Source of the DNA: Phoronis australis
Taxonomy: Eukaryota > Phoronida > Phoronidae
Length of the DNA stretch: 64,000 nt
Reading direction: 5' to 3'
NCBI GenBank assembly: GCA_002633005.1
Contig: NMRA01000019.1
Location: forward strand, 1,135,052 to 1,199,051
The translations under genes were made by a program, and so were the position numbers. Of this stretch, positions 34,701 through 46,700 are shown piece by piece (the first letter of the stretch is position 1; each line of letters starts with the position of its first letter). Below the pieces are notes generated by a model. It was not told the DNA's origin. It did not search any database and saw only the letters and a program-made list of their open reading frames with translations.

Positions 34701-37700
34701 TATTTCAGTGCTTAATTTCATTAAATAATACAAGTTTTGTGATTCACGCAATTTATCATCATTTCGTCAATTTTGCCATCTTAGATCACCAGACCAGCGA
34801 AACATGACGATTTGTCTACGTACCCAAAACAGATATCGAAGCAGTTTTTTGACTGACGCCGGCAGCGCTGCTGGCGGTGCATCTGTACACCCCACCGTCA
34901 GATTGTCGCACATTTGATATCTCTAACACGCCTTCACGAGCAGTCGTGTATGGTCCAAGTAACTGGCCCACTTTGGTCCACTCTAGAGTTATGGGCTGGG
35001 TACCCGTAGCCGTGCAGAACAGCTTTATACTGGAGCCTGGAGCTTTTGTTACTGATGTTGGAGTGATGGTGACAACAGGAGGCTCTGCGGTAAACACGGA
35101 TTTTTACTATAATTCCACGCAATACCTTTAACTTTCTACGCGGCAAGTTGATGTACTAACACATGCGCGCACACAGCCTTCAATATGGGGGGGCTCGAAT
35201 TCCTGACGTTGCGGACCGTGTGGTAACAAAAAAGTGGGCTGGCTAAAAAAAAAACGGGTGCACCACTGTGAATTGCGCGTTTGTGCTTGTTTAGTGAACC
35301 TTTGTCTCATTTCTTGGACTTTTTGTTTCTCAGAGGCGGACCTTTTTGCCCACTTCGCCAAATGCCCCCCCCCCCCTGGGTGCGCGCATGTAACAGTTAC
35401 CCAAATATCAGTGGTTGTTTCTTTTACCTATACGCAGTCTTGGTCACGATTTTCTAGCAATGTTTGGAAGTTTTTAAACGCATTAATATCTACCACAAAA
35501 GTGATGATTTAGCACTTAAAATGTTTATGGAGGACATAACATTGGCGTTTTCAGCTTTATAAAAATTTGCTTGTGTTAATATGGAATAAATAGTTCACCT
35601 CGGACTGTTACTCGCATCTCTTCTTCATCAGAGCCCTCGCTGTTGGTGGCAGAACAAACATAGACGCCCGCGTCCTCGGCTTGTATATTGGACATGGTCA
35701 ACAAAGAACCATCCACCTGGACATTTCCTGACAGGGGTCGGCCTCTGCGACTCCACCTGACAGTGGGTATCGGGTCACCTGTATGTAATTCATGAACCTT
35801 TACTTATGTAGAAGTAGCTATCACTACACATCGCCTCTGAAACAGCTAATGCATAAAATGAGGCATTCTAAGATATCACGTGACATTTGATTCAGAATAT
35901 TAGTCGCTTCAAATTGAAACCACGAGAAAATATCTTTACCGTTGGCTGCACATCTGACTGTGATTCCAGACCCTTCGTTGATGACAGTATCCGGGATGGG
36001 TCCGATGGTCGGAACACGTCCCTGCTTCTCGGTCACTATGAAAGAAAGAAAGAATGTCATTTCGAATGCAAGTGGTACAGTTCTTCAGAGAATTTAAATC
36101 GATGAAATTGCTACTTGTATTGTCTAATACATTCAGTGACGGGGGTTCCACACCAATCGATGCCCCCGCCTAGTTGCCACGAAAGTTGATGTGACCGGGA
36201 GTGCGAAAATTGTGGCGACTGAGGGGGCGGGGGGGAGAGAACGGTGGCGACTGAAATGGGTGAGCAAACTGGTGAAGGGGGGTAGTGGAAATTTTGCAAC
36301 CGGGCGGAGACAAAATAGTACCTACTAGTGACAGTGATGGAAAACTGGGAGTAGCTTGAAATAGTAAATTATTCGAGCTGCCATAGATTAGGAGCCCCGA
36401 GATACATAAATCCAGCGTTGCGTATATTATATGTACTACTCAAGAGTACCTTACGTTGAACGCTACATTGAAAATTGTAAACATTAAAAATTTTCATCCA
36501 TAAAGACATGGAAAGGATTACACATTTGCTTGGTGATTTTTTTTCAAAAGCAAATGACACCGTATGACATTGGAATTAAAACTGTACACATACCTTTCAN
36601 ACCGGGAGTGCGAAAATTGTGGCGACTGAGGGGGCGGGGGAGAGAGAATGGTGGCGACCGAAATGGGTGAGCAAACTGGCGAACGGGGGTGGTGGAAATT
36701 TTGCAGCCGGGCGGAGACAAAATGGTACAAACTAGTGACGGTGATTAGAAAAATTATGGAAAACTGGGAGTAGCTTGAAATGATAAATTATTCGAGCTGC
36801 CATAGATTAGGGGCCCCGAGAAACATGAATCCAGCGTTGCGTATATTATATGTACTACTCAAGGGTACCTTACGTTGAACGCTACATTGAAAATTGTAAA
36901 CATTAAAAATTTTGATCCATAAAGACATGGAAAGGATTTACACATTTGCTTGGTGATTTTTTTTCAAAAGCAAATGACACCGTATGACATTGGAATTAAA
37001 ACTGTACACATACCTTTCACGATCACATACACACGTTGACCAGAACCCAAAGAGTTCTCTGCTACACACGTGTACCGACCGGCATCACGAAGCCTTACAT
37101 TGCGAATAGTGTATGTCGCCAGACCCTGACCATAACTGTCCCCAGCCCCCGGCTGCAGGCGGGCCCCTGTTGGCCCTTCCCATCTTAGAGTGGAGGGCGG
37201 GAAACCAGTGGATGAACATCTGAGCTTGACGTCACTTCCTTCTTGCGCTGTCACTTCTTTTTCCGTCGGCCCCACGAAGTCGTTGCCACCTGTACAGTGA
37301 GAAAACGAAGTCTCTTGTTTTACAACGAGAGAATGAAGATAGTAAACGAGTACTTGAAGCAGATCTGTAGTTTTTAATAACTGCAATGCATTAATAACAC
37401 TTGAAATTGCATTAAAACGTCTGACGGTTCGTTTCAAGTACATGACGCCCTGATACTGATACTCACTGGCGGATCTAAGATGTCGTAAAGGGGTTTCCCT
37501 GCCCCTCCAAGTCCGACTATGAAACCATCGTTTAAGAGACTAGAAAAATTGCTTTGGTACTGTAGAAAAAAAAACGATTCCAAGCTCCTTCACCTACCAA
37601 TTTGTATTGTAGCACTACCAATTCCAGCCGCGTTGGTTGCCTTGCAAACGTACACACCTACGTCTTCCTCAGTAATTCCGTTAAACTTGAGAAGACCTCC

Positions 37701-40700
37701 CGAAGCTTCTGTGTTCCTACTAAATGCCTTACCGTCTTGCCTACCAATGAAATTGCGAATAATCAAGCAGGTAAAACAGTGATTCTCTACCTTAATCAAA
37801 AACAACTTATAACTTAGCGTCTAAGAAACCAGTTGGTCAAACTCTGTGATAATCGCAAGCATCATGCAGACACAAGAAACTAGCGAAAACGCAAGATCAC
37901 AAAAGTCTTATCGAGATACAAATGAGGCACGAGATTACACCAGCTTTTCTCATTAGTGCCTTGCGTCTACTGATACGCAGCTCATGCACCCATTTCGACG
38001 CAGTACATTCGCCAAAAACGCATGATCACTGGGTCTTCCCAGGTATCCCGTGTATTAAAGCAACGAACGAGATCACCAGCTTCATCCGCGAGATCCATGC
38101 ATCTTCGAGACTCAGTCCATGTTTACCTTTCCCAAATAAGTTCTGGTTGCGGTGATCCTACTAAAACGCGACAAAGTACAGTGCGCTTGTCTCCTCTGGC
38201 GATGTTGGTAATAGGTCCCGCGGGCACTATTTTTACACGAGGTAGGATAGGATCTAAAATTGAAAATAAATACGCCGATAAAAGGAAAAAAATCGGAGAA
38301 AATTTACATTCCTTTTAATTTAATTACGTTCAAAATTGAAAAAATTTTGTTTTGTAGCTAGATGTTAATGTTGTTTTGAATAGACGAGCACGTTGTACAA
38401 TTGTGTGACATCAAACAATTCTTGATCAAGGAGCCCGTTTCGAAACACACGTGTGTCATGTGTCATGTTTCTTATGTTGAAATTTTAATGTATGGAATTT
38501 CTGCATTCAGCAGAACTTCTTCGTTGTGAACTTTTTTCGAATCATAGTCGAAAAGTCACTTACTTTCGACATTAACGACGGATGATTTCGTATCTGATCC
38601 CGCTCGGTTTGTAGCAGTACATGAATAAGCACCAGCGTCTGACAGACCCGCGCTGCGGATACGAAGGACACTTCCATCGACCTAGAGAAGAAAACTTTCA
38701 CAGTCAACGGTGGATTTATGATTTTATCTCCGGGGTTTGTTCATTCAGGGGTTACTTACTGAGGGATTTTCATCCACCCGTAATCACTCACCCCTTGCGG
38801 TAGACTAGACCCGTCAGTAACAGATATACTGTGATTTAGATAATTCGTAATATCAATTTTGGCGTAAATGAACCTGTATTTAAAATTTATTAAATTTTGC
38901 TATCGAAAACCTGTATTACCTCATGGTTGCTACGTAACGGTCCACCGTTAAACGTCCATCTTATCTCTGGAGTAGGAGTTCCTGTTACAGTAGCGCGCAG
39001 TATTCCATTCTGACCAGTCTTGAGAGATAGTCTTGAAGGAGTCAAATTAACGGATGGCCTTGTCACTGGAAAAAGTATTGTCAAGTTCATATTTACATGT
39101 ATATGGATGAACGAGTGACGGGGAAACGGGATAATGCAAGCGACTAAAAACAAGCTGTCATGACTGTGTTTAATGTCACACTGGTTAGAATAGTTTTCTT
39201 AATTTCAGAGCATAATTCGGCTTCAGCTTGGATGATAAAAAATTGACCAATTGACAGCCAATCTACGTGGGATTTGGTCGAAGGCTGCAGTAAACTGTTT
39301 TCGGGTAGCTTCTCTTGTTTAATAATTGATCGACCAGTTCTGGGTTCCCTTCTCAATACCATTTTATCTTTGAGTAAAGGTCGAATAATCACTTACTGAC
39401 GACGTTAACGACGGATGATTTCGTGGCGGAACCTGCTTGGTTTGTAGCAGTGACCGAGTAAGCACCTTCGTCAGATGGACTCGCTCTACGGATGCGAAGA
39501 ATAACCCCGTCGGCCTAGGGAATGGAACTTTCACTTTAGGAAACAAGTTGCAGTTTTAATATACTTTGGGATTATTTTATTTATTTGTACACAACGCCAT
39601 TGACCACAAGTACACCTAGCAAGTACTACACACACTAGACACCGACACAAAAAGGATCCTGTTTTTGGTGGCATAATATACACATTTCACGACTGAGATG
39701 TCAGGTTTACTTACAAGTTTATAAAATTCAAGCAGAGAAGGGTTTGCCCTAGTGTTCTCACGTAACTTAGCTCTAATTTCAGAGAAAGAGTTGCAAACTA
39801 ACACAATGTAATATTCATCATCAATACTATTCTGCGAGCACAATACACATACTCTGTCTTTATATTCCACATTTAAATGACTGCCAAATTGCACTGGCGC
39901 TTTACAGTTTGCGCAGCGAAGATGTATAAAAACAATGCATAAGCTATCTTGGAGGGCAATTAATTTCTAAGTACTTTTCGAATCAAATACTGCTTTGTTG
40001 AAGTTTTTACAGTGTTTAACTAAGAATTGGAATCAACATGGGGCTGTCATCTTTGAAAGAAGGCCTTACGTCGTGAGAAAATATTTATTTAGTTTTAATG
40101 TAAACAAACTGCATTCACCTTGAAAAAGTAGTTCCTGCTTGTTTTATGAGACCGGATTTCATTCGCCACATTTGTTGCTTCACTGTGAACTAGTTTCGGG
40201 AAAGCTTGACGGTTAGCGCACATAAAGTTCAAGGCAAAGGAATTTCGATGAACATTTGATCGCCCTTTGAACCAGTTTAACTGAAACCCTGTAAGGTGTA
40301 GGATAAGTCGCATCCATTTTCTCTGTGTTTAAAGATTTTACGTACTATGGGGGTAGATTTTCGACCAAAATGTTTAATCTCCGTAAAATTCCCATCCATT
40401 AATATCGAGATCAGATTTCTTTGAAAAAACTCGAAAACCCATGCTAAAGATCCGTGTTACCTCATGGTTGCTACGTAACCGGCCGCCATTAAACGTCCAG
40501 CTAATCACAGGAGTTGGCGTCCCCGTCACAGTTGCTCGCAATATTCCGTCATCTCCAGGTTTGATTGTCAATCGGGAAGGACTGACCCCCACGGATGGTC
40601 TTGTCTCTGGTGGACAAACATCACAGATTCAGTAAAAGATGAAATTATGGAACTAAATTAAGCCGGGTTGGCAGACTTGACAACAGGTTATGGGCGAGTT

Positions 40701-43700
40701 GCGCATTGCTTTAAGAAACAAATAGGGTACCTGATCAAAGGGATGACCTGCCGCTTAAAATGAGCATTCACAAACACTAATATAAAAAGGATGATTAGGC
40801 CAGATTTTCCAAAACTCTTGTCCTCGGCTCTGGCACATCCGAGGCACAACATAGTTCCCCGGAGCATTCGATTTCTTAACTAAATGTTCATGCAACCAAA
40901 TGCTGTCGATGGAAGAGAGCATAAATAGAAATTTATCAGAAAATTCGCTTTGTTACTCAGCTTAAAAATATAAGAAAAGTGGACCTTTAGCCATTCCTCC
41001 CACGACGCCGTTGTGACGGTGATGACCTTTTCTAGCAAGAGACGTCGTCTCTCTCGCTAAAGCAGAAAATCACCAGGACAAAGCACGTTATTGGTTAAAC
41101 AGACCATACGCATAGTATGAATCTTACGTGACACTGACTACACAACCTAGCAACCAAGCTATGTGAAGTGAACTATTTTTGCTCAGCCTTTTGTGAGTGA
41201 TATGTGTATTGCTGGCTTACGTAGTAAATACTATTTGACTGTCCCACGCTCAGTACCAGTTTTCAAAGGTATAAGTCATGTTGGCACCAGCGGTGGCGGC
41301 AGCATATGCCAACTGGTTCAGATATAATGTTATTTCTTGGTTTACAATTTCACTTCTTCGTCGTGTGTTTTGTCAACGAGATAAAGGTCAAAATGAACTC
41401 ACTGGCTATGGTCACAACAGAAGACCTCGTCTCTGATCCCACTCGGTTGGTTGCCGAGCACGTGTAAGCACCTTCGTCTGACGTCCCCGCCCTGCGGATG
41501 CGAAGAACACCCCTGTCGGCCTTAGAAATAAAACTCTCAGTTGCTTTCGTATTGCACTAACAACAGACACTAAAAAAACACTCAAAATTCGAAGACAGTT
41601 AAAACAACTAAGGTGAAACTCAAATATCGCCTATTTTGAAATAAATTGAGTTGCAACGTTGAGCATAATCGAAGAAGCAATTCATATCCGATTCCATCTA
41701 TAGGCTTGATGAGTGTATTCATGTAAAATTGGGATTGCGGTGTTAATAAATTAAGCCTCCTTGAAATGTTAAAGTCTCAACTGTACCTCATGGTTGCTGC
41801 GTAACGGTCCACCGTTAAACTGCCATCTTATCTCCGGAGTTGGAGTACCCGTCACAGTACAGCGCAATATGGCATCCTCTCCAGTATTGACGGAAACTCT
41901 GGTGGGATTGAGTTCTACGGATGGCCTCGTCTCTGTCATTAATAGCGTTTTAATAAGCGAGTTATCGAATTAGGCTTTTTGCTCTCATTAAACCGGTATC
42001 ACAATATTCCTTACCATGATAAAACATTTTCCGTTACCAACAAGAGCAACAAAAGCAGCAGCAACTCAAAAAAAAACACTTCAGACTTCATTGGGTTTAG
42101 CTAACCCTAAAATTGGGGATTAGAAAATGGCGCGTGTGTGCATTGCCTGTGACTAGAGTAGCCGGCATTTGGACAGTAATTAAAGAGCGAATGAGCGTGG
42201 GAAATGTAGTCAACACTCAAAGCATTTCGATTAAGAATTCAACATTTGACAGTTCAACTGGGACGAAATGCAACTTATCGAATCTATCGATTTGATTAGT
42301 GTTCCAAAATCCTTTATGTGTGTTTGTAGACGATGACATGATTACCGGCTAAGACATCTGGGTAGAGTTCAGTAACTTTCTCGCGGCTAGAAAAATCTAG
42401 CCAAAATCACAAGTTCTTAATTAAAATACACGGCAATGTCTCACGTAATCTCGCGATGCCTTGCTTTTTAGCGAGGTCCTACCATCACTGAACTCTACCC
42501 AGTTTGGTTTCGATTAAGATTTCCGACCTTCGAACATCGTATACACACCTATGAAAAATTCGATTGTGTATACCTGGACGTAAGGTAACAGAAACGTCTG
42601 AGTTACGCTACGTGCTTGGCTACACTTGAGCTTGGCTCACTATATAGTTTTATGGTTCGTACTTACCTTGGACGGTGATTCTCGACGTGTCTCTGCTAGT
42701 GCCTGCTGCGTTCGTCGCTATGCACGTGTACGTGCCGACGTCTGAGCTTGTGGCACTCCGGATTTGGAGGGTGGCGCCATATTGCTGTTGAGAATGTAAA
42801 AGAGGGTAAATTGACAGTAGGCCACGTTTAAGCGCCAGAACTTATACTAAACTAACGAACTTACGAACAATTGCAGTTACTGTTAGCGTGTAGTCCTTCA
42901 GTTGCCAGAAGCCAAAACAATTGTTATGATGAATTAGATCTCTTGAGCTTACCCGATGGTTTGATTTGAGTGGGCCGCCGTTAAACCGCCACGTGATTGT
43001 AGGTGTCGGTGTTCCAGTCACGGAGCACCTCAGAGTCACACGCCTCTGCTGTGCTAGAGGCACAGTCTTCGGCGCCACACTCACACTAGGACGTACACCT
43101 TGAATAGAAATATGGTGACAACTTGTCATTGAAATGTGTGGACAAGGTATTTACGCCATTTAGGAACGGCATGTATGGAAGCTAATAATGTCACTCTTAC
43201 GGTCACCTGGTTTGCATTAGATAGAGCGTAACGCCTCCACAACCTGGATACCAAGGCCACCAATATTGTGCTTGGTATGCAGAATTCCACTGTATATGAC
43301 ATACTCTCTGCGATGTTACGTTCCAGCTAAATAAAAACTAACTTATACATTGCTTTTGTAAATTCTAATGAGTATGAAATGCAGGCGTAGGACTAAACCA
43401 TCTTGACGAATAATCTGACTTCTTATTCATGTCAATTCGAAAACATCATGTACTCTTATACGTGCATAAGATTGAACAAATATGTGAACAACAAGGCCTG
43501 ATGCATTCAAGATACGAGATACCTAAAAAGTTTTAATATACGAGTACACGGTTTCGTTCACCATAAGTAATTAGATTCAAACAAACCAATTCAAATGCGT
43601 TCACCGTGTAAAGTGGACGACAGAGTAAGGATATTCACTAGATAGTCAAATGGTTGCCGTTATCTCATTTCTTTAATATTCAGCATTATAACATGCTCAA

Positions 43701-46700
43701 TTCTTTTCATGAGATCCACCTGCGCTTGAATTTGGCGAGCACATTTGATGATCAATCAGTTTTAGTAATTATCCGGTCATTCGCAAGGCCAGCCACGTTT
43801 TCAAAAAATACACCCCAGTGTCAGTATTCACAATGTTAGTTAGACCTCGACAAAAAGAAATCTTCAGAATATGGCAATAAAAGCCTACTTTCACTCCATC
43901 TATTTAATTATAAAGTGCTGTTCTGACATTTGCTTGTATTTTAATAGAAACCTGCATTTTATTGTTGGGTCCCTACGATCGAAGCACATAGAAAATCGCC
44001 TTATATATTCTTTCCTAGTTTTCCACCACGCAAGTGGGCATGCGCTGTGCACATTCCTAGTTCTGTCTCGAAACCGTGGGCTCGTGGACTTTCAGCAATT
44101 TCAGACCCCGTGTTTCTGGCCGGCCTCTATTAGACACTAGGCGCTTATCAGAGACTCAGCGTTTACTAATTACTAGGTCTTAACTACAATAACGGAACAG
44201 GAAAGTGATCTTTGCCAATCGTTCGCGTTGGGCCTATTGCAAGATTTCTGTTGTTTAATGAATAATGAATTCCGGCCCAAAATAATTGAGCTTCTCATAG
44301 CAGTTGTGTACAAATTCTCATTAGACTGTTTAGAAATTACAACATAAAAAGAAGTAAATGTCATCTGAATTACAAGTATCCTGTTTGGGATTTTATCTTT
44401 ATGCTTACCAGAGGGCGTGACGGTTACCCGGACTGTCTTCGTGTCGGTTCCCGCTGCGTTAGTAGCTACACACTGGTACAAGCCTGAGTCGGCCTGACTC
44501 CCACTGAATATTTGTAGAATGTTGTTCGTTACCTTGAAAGATAGTTGAATTCAAATTTCAAGTCATGCACACACATTGCGACAATTATTCAAACTTGTAT
44601 GAAAAACGGGGCTGTGAGACTGGTGACATTGTTTCATTCATCAGTACGCCTTTAAAATTGCAGCTGTTGATCGTAAGCAATAGCATATTAACTGACTCGA
44701 AAGAGGGTCGAAACCTACATTTTCAAGAGTTGAATTAATTTTTACATGGAACTTGATTTTCCGGTATTCGAGTGGGCTTGCAAATCTTCAGTAATGTAGC
44801 GGGAAATGAATGCACTTTTAACACGCGACACGACAATGACATTAGCAAGATGATCTGAGATCGCAAAATGAAAAAATGGTCGGCCCTCCTCTTTACATCC
44901 CGTCTTTCCTATCTGCACGTCTAATTCCCATTTCTTTTCCGTCTTTCTGATTTTAGATCTGTTCTTCTCATTGGCAATCCTAGTCTTACACAGTGGGTGA
45001 CAAAACCTGTCGCATGCGACAAGAATGGAATTACGCTACTGTACACTAATGTACGTGTCACGTCAGTCATACCCTGTGATTTCCTCGCAGAACAGCGCCA
45101 TTAAACTTCCACATTACTTGTGGCGTGGGGAACCCTGTGGTGGTACATATCAGAGTACCAGTGGCGCCCTCGTTGATGGTCAGAGAACTAGGATTGATGG
45201 AGACCGTAGGTTGAGTACCTTGAAGAACATTTTAAGCAAACATTATAAGGGCACAACATGCAGTTTGACATTTTTGCACGGTGGCGCTGTGATCGCTTTT
45301 CAAAATGTGCCACTGTGTCTTTTCCTACTTGCTAGTTTCTGAATATTTATCCCTTAATCGAATGATTAATTGGTTGACTCTATTTGCCTTCCCATTGTTG
45401 GGCCTAATAACCTCTCCGTAATTTTTAGTTTGCTGAAAAAAATATCATATTGTCTCGGGTATTTAACATAAACAGCAACTTTGTAAGCTCGCTGTTTCCC
45501 TGTGCGCCGCTAGGTGGCTGGGCTAAGCACGCGGGGAACCAGCGAGCTTTGTAAGCTGACACGTTGTAAAAACGTTCGTAGGGACGCCATGAGAGTAAAT
45601 CCACACTGCCTCCTCTAATTCACTGAATTAGATGAGGCATTGTAGCCTAGTGGGATAAGTACCCACTTCCTTTACTCGCGGTCGAGAGTTCAAGTCCCAC
45701 TTCGGCACACTGCTAGAACCTTGAGTCAGGTCTCTAGCTAGCCAGTTCGGTCTTAACTACATATTAATAAAGTATAAAAGAGTTCCAGATCAGTGACCAG
45801 TGCAATGCGCCCACCTGAGCGGCCTGCGCACGTACGGCACAACGTGCATCTGGCAGCCTGCAATTATTATTTTTTTTAATCAAAGAATTCTTGGTATAGC
45901 AGCAGGGGTTCTTGTGAAATTGGCTCTAAAGCTGGCGGCACTTTGCCCTCAGTGAAGACCGACAGATTCTTGAAAGATCATCTTGCAGCAATCAATCCAA
46001 AAATGTTATTCATGAGAGTAATTCTGCGGTGAAGTACATAATTCTGGCTGGGTTCATTAAAGAGTGACAGAGTTCATAGATAATACGTGCTGTTGAAATC
46101 CCAAGATTCCGTTCAAAAATTCAGTTAATTTTATCTGTAAAATAAAACATTTCAAATTTACTTGGCTTTCTTTGCACAACTAGACTTGCTTGAGCGTCTT
46201 GAAATCTACCACGAGATGTCGTAACTCGACAAATATAGTTTCCGCTATCACGCAAAGCAGCGCTTGGAATTCGCAGCCTTCCACCCACTACAGTAGAACC
46301 TGCAATAAGATATTTCAATGATGAAGTAACATATTTGCTTAGTCGGCGTATAATTGTCTAGGATATTGTCGTTATCGGATCCAACTTTTGCGTGGAATTG
46401 AAAAACTAGACGCAAAAACTCTAAATTAGCGTTAAGAGTTTAATTATGGACAGACAACCAAACGTTCTAAAATGCTGTTGGATTTGCAAGTTGCCATATT
46501 CGTCAATTTCTACATGACGTTATTGTGTACATATTCATCTGGAACAACTCGGATATTGTCGTCCCTCGTGTGTTTGATTTCATTTGAGATTACGAAAGGT
46601 ACGAGAGGATGCAAGCGAAGTGAATACTTAGATAGCTGGAAATTTACGAATGTAACATCAAATGACCGTGATATTTTGAGAGTAACAGACCTTCAGGAAG

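Larger units (their letters stand above)
36036..37013 (-). other. Intron 21 of perlecan-like gene, partly duplicated
   Basis: The intron contains an assembly join at 36600, so its true length is about 400 bases shorter than shown. No exon seen other than the first bases of exon 21 repeated before the N. Confidence 0.75.
45219..46161 (-). other. Intron 8 of perlecan-like gene
   Basis: About 940 bases with a small hairpin insertion (45479-45557) and a tRNA-derived SINE head (45633-45708). Confidence 0.65.

Noticed and set aside
45633-45708. A functional tRNA gene on the plus strand
   Set aside because: Good internal promoter boxes, but incomplete cloverleaf pairing and SINE-like downstream sequence.
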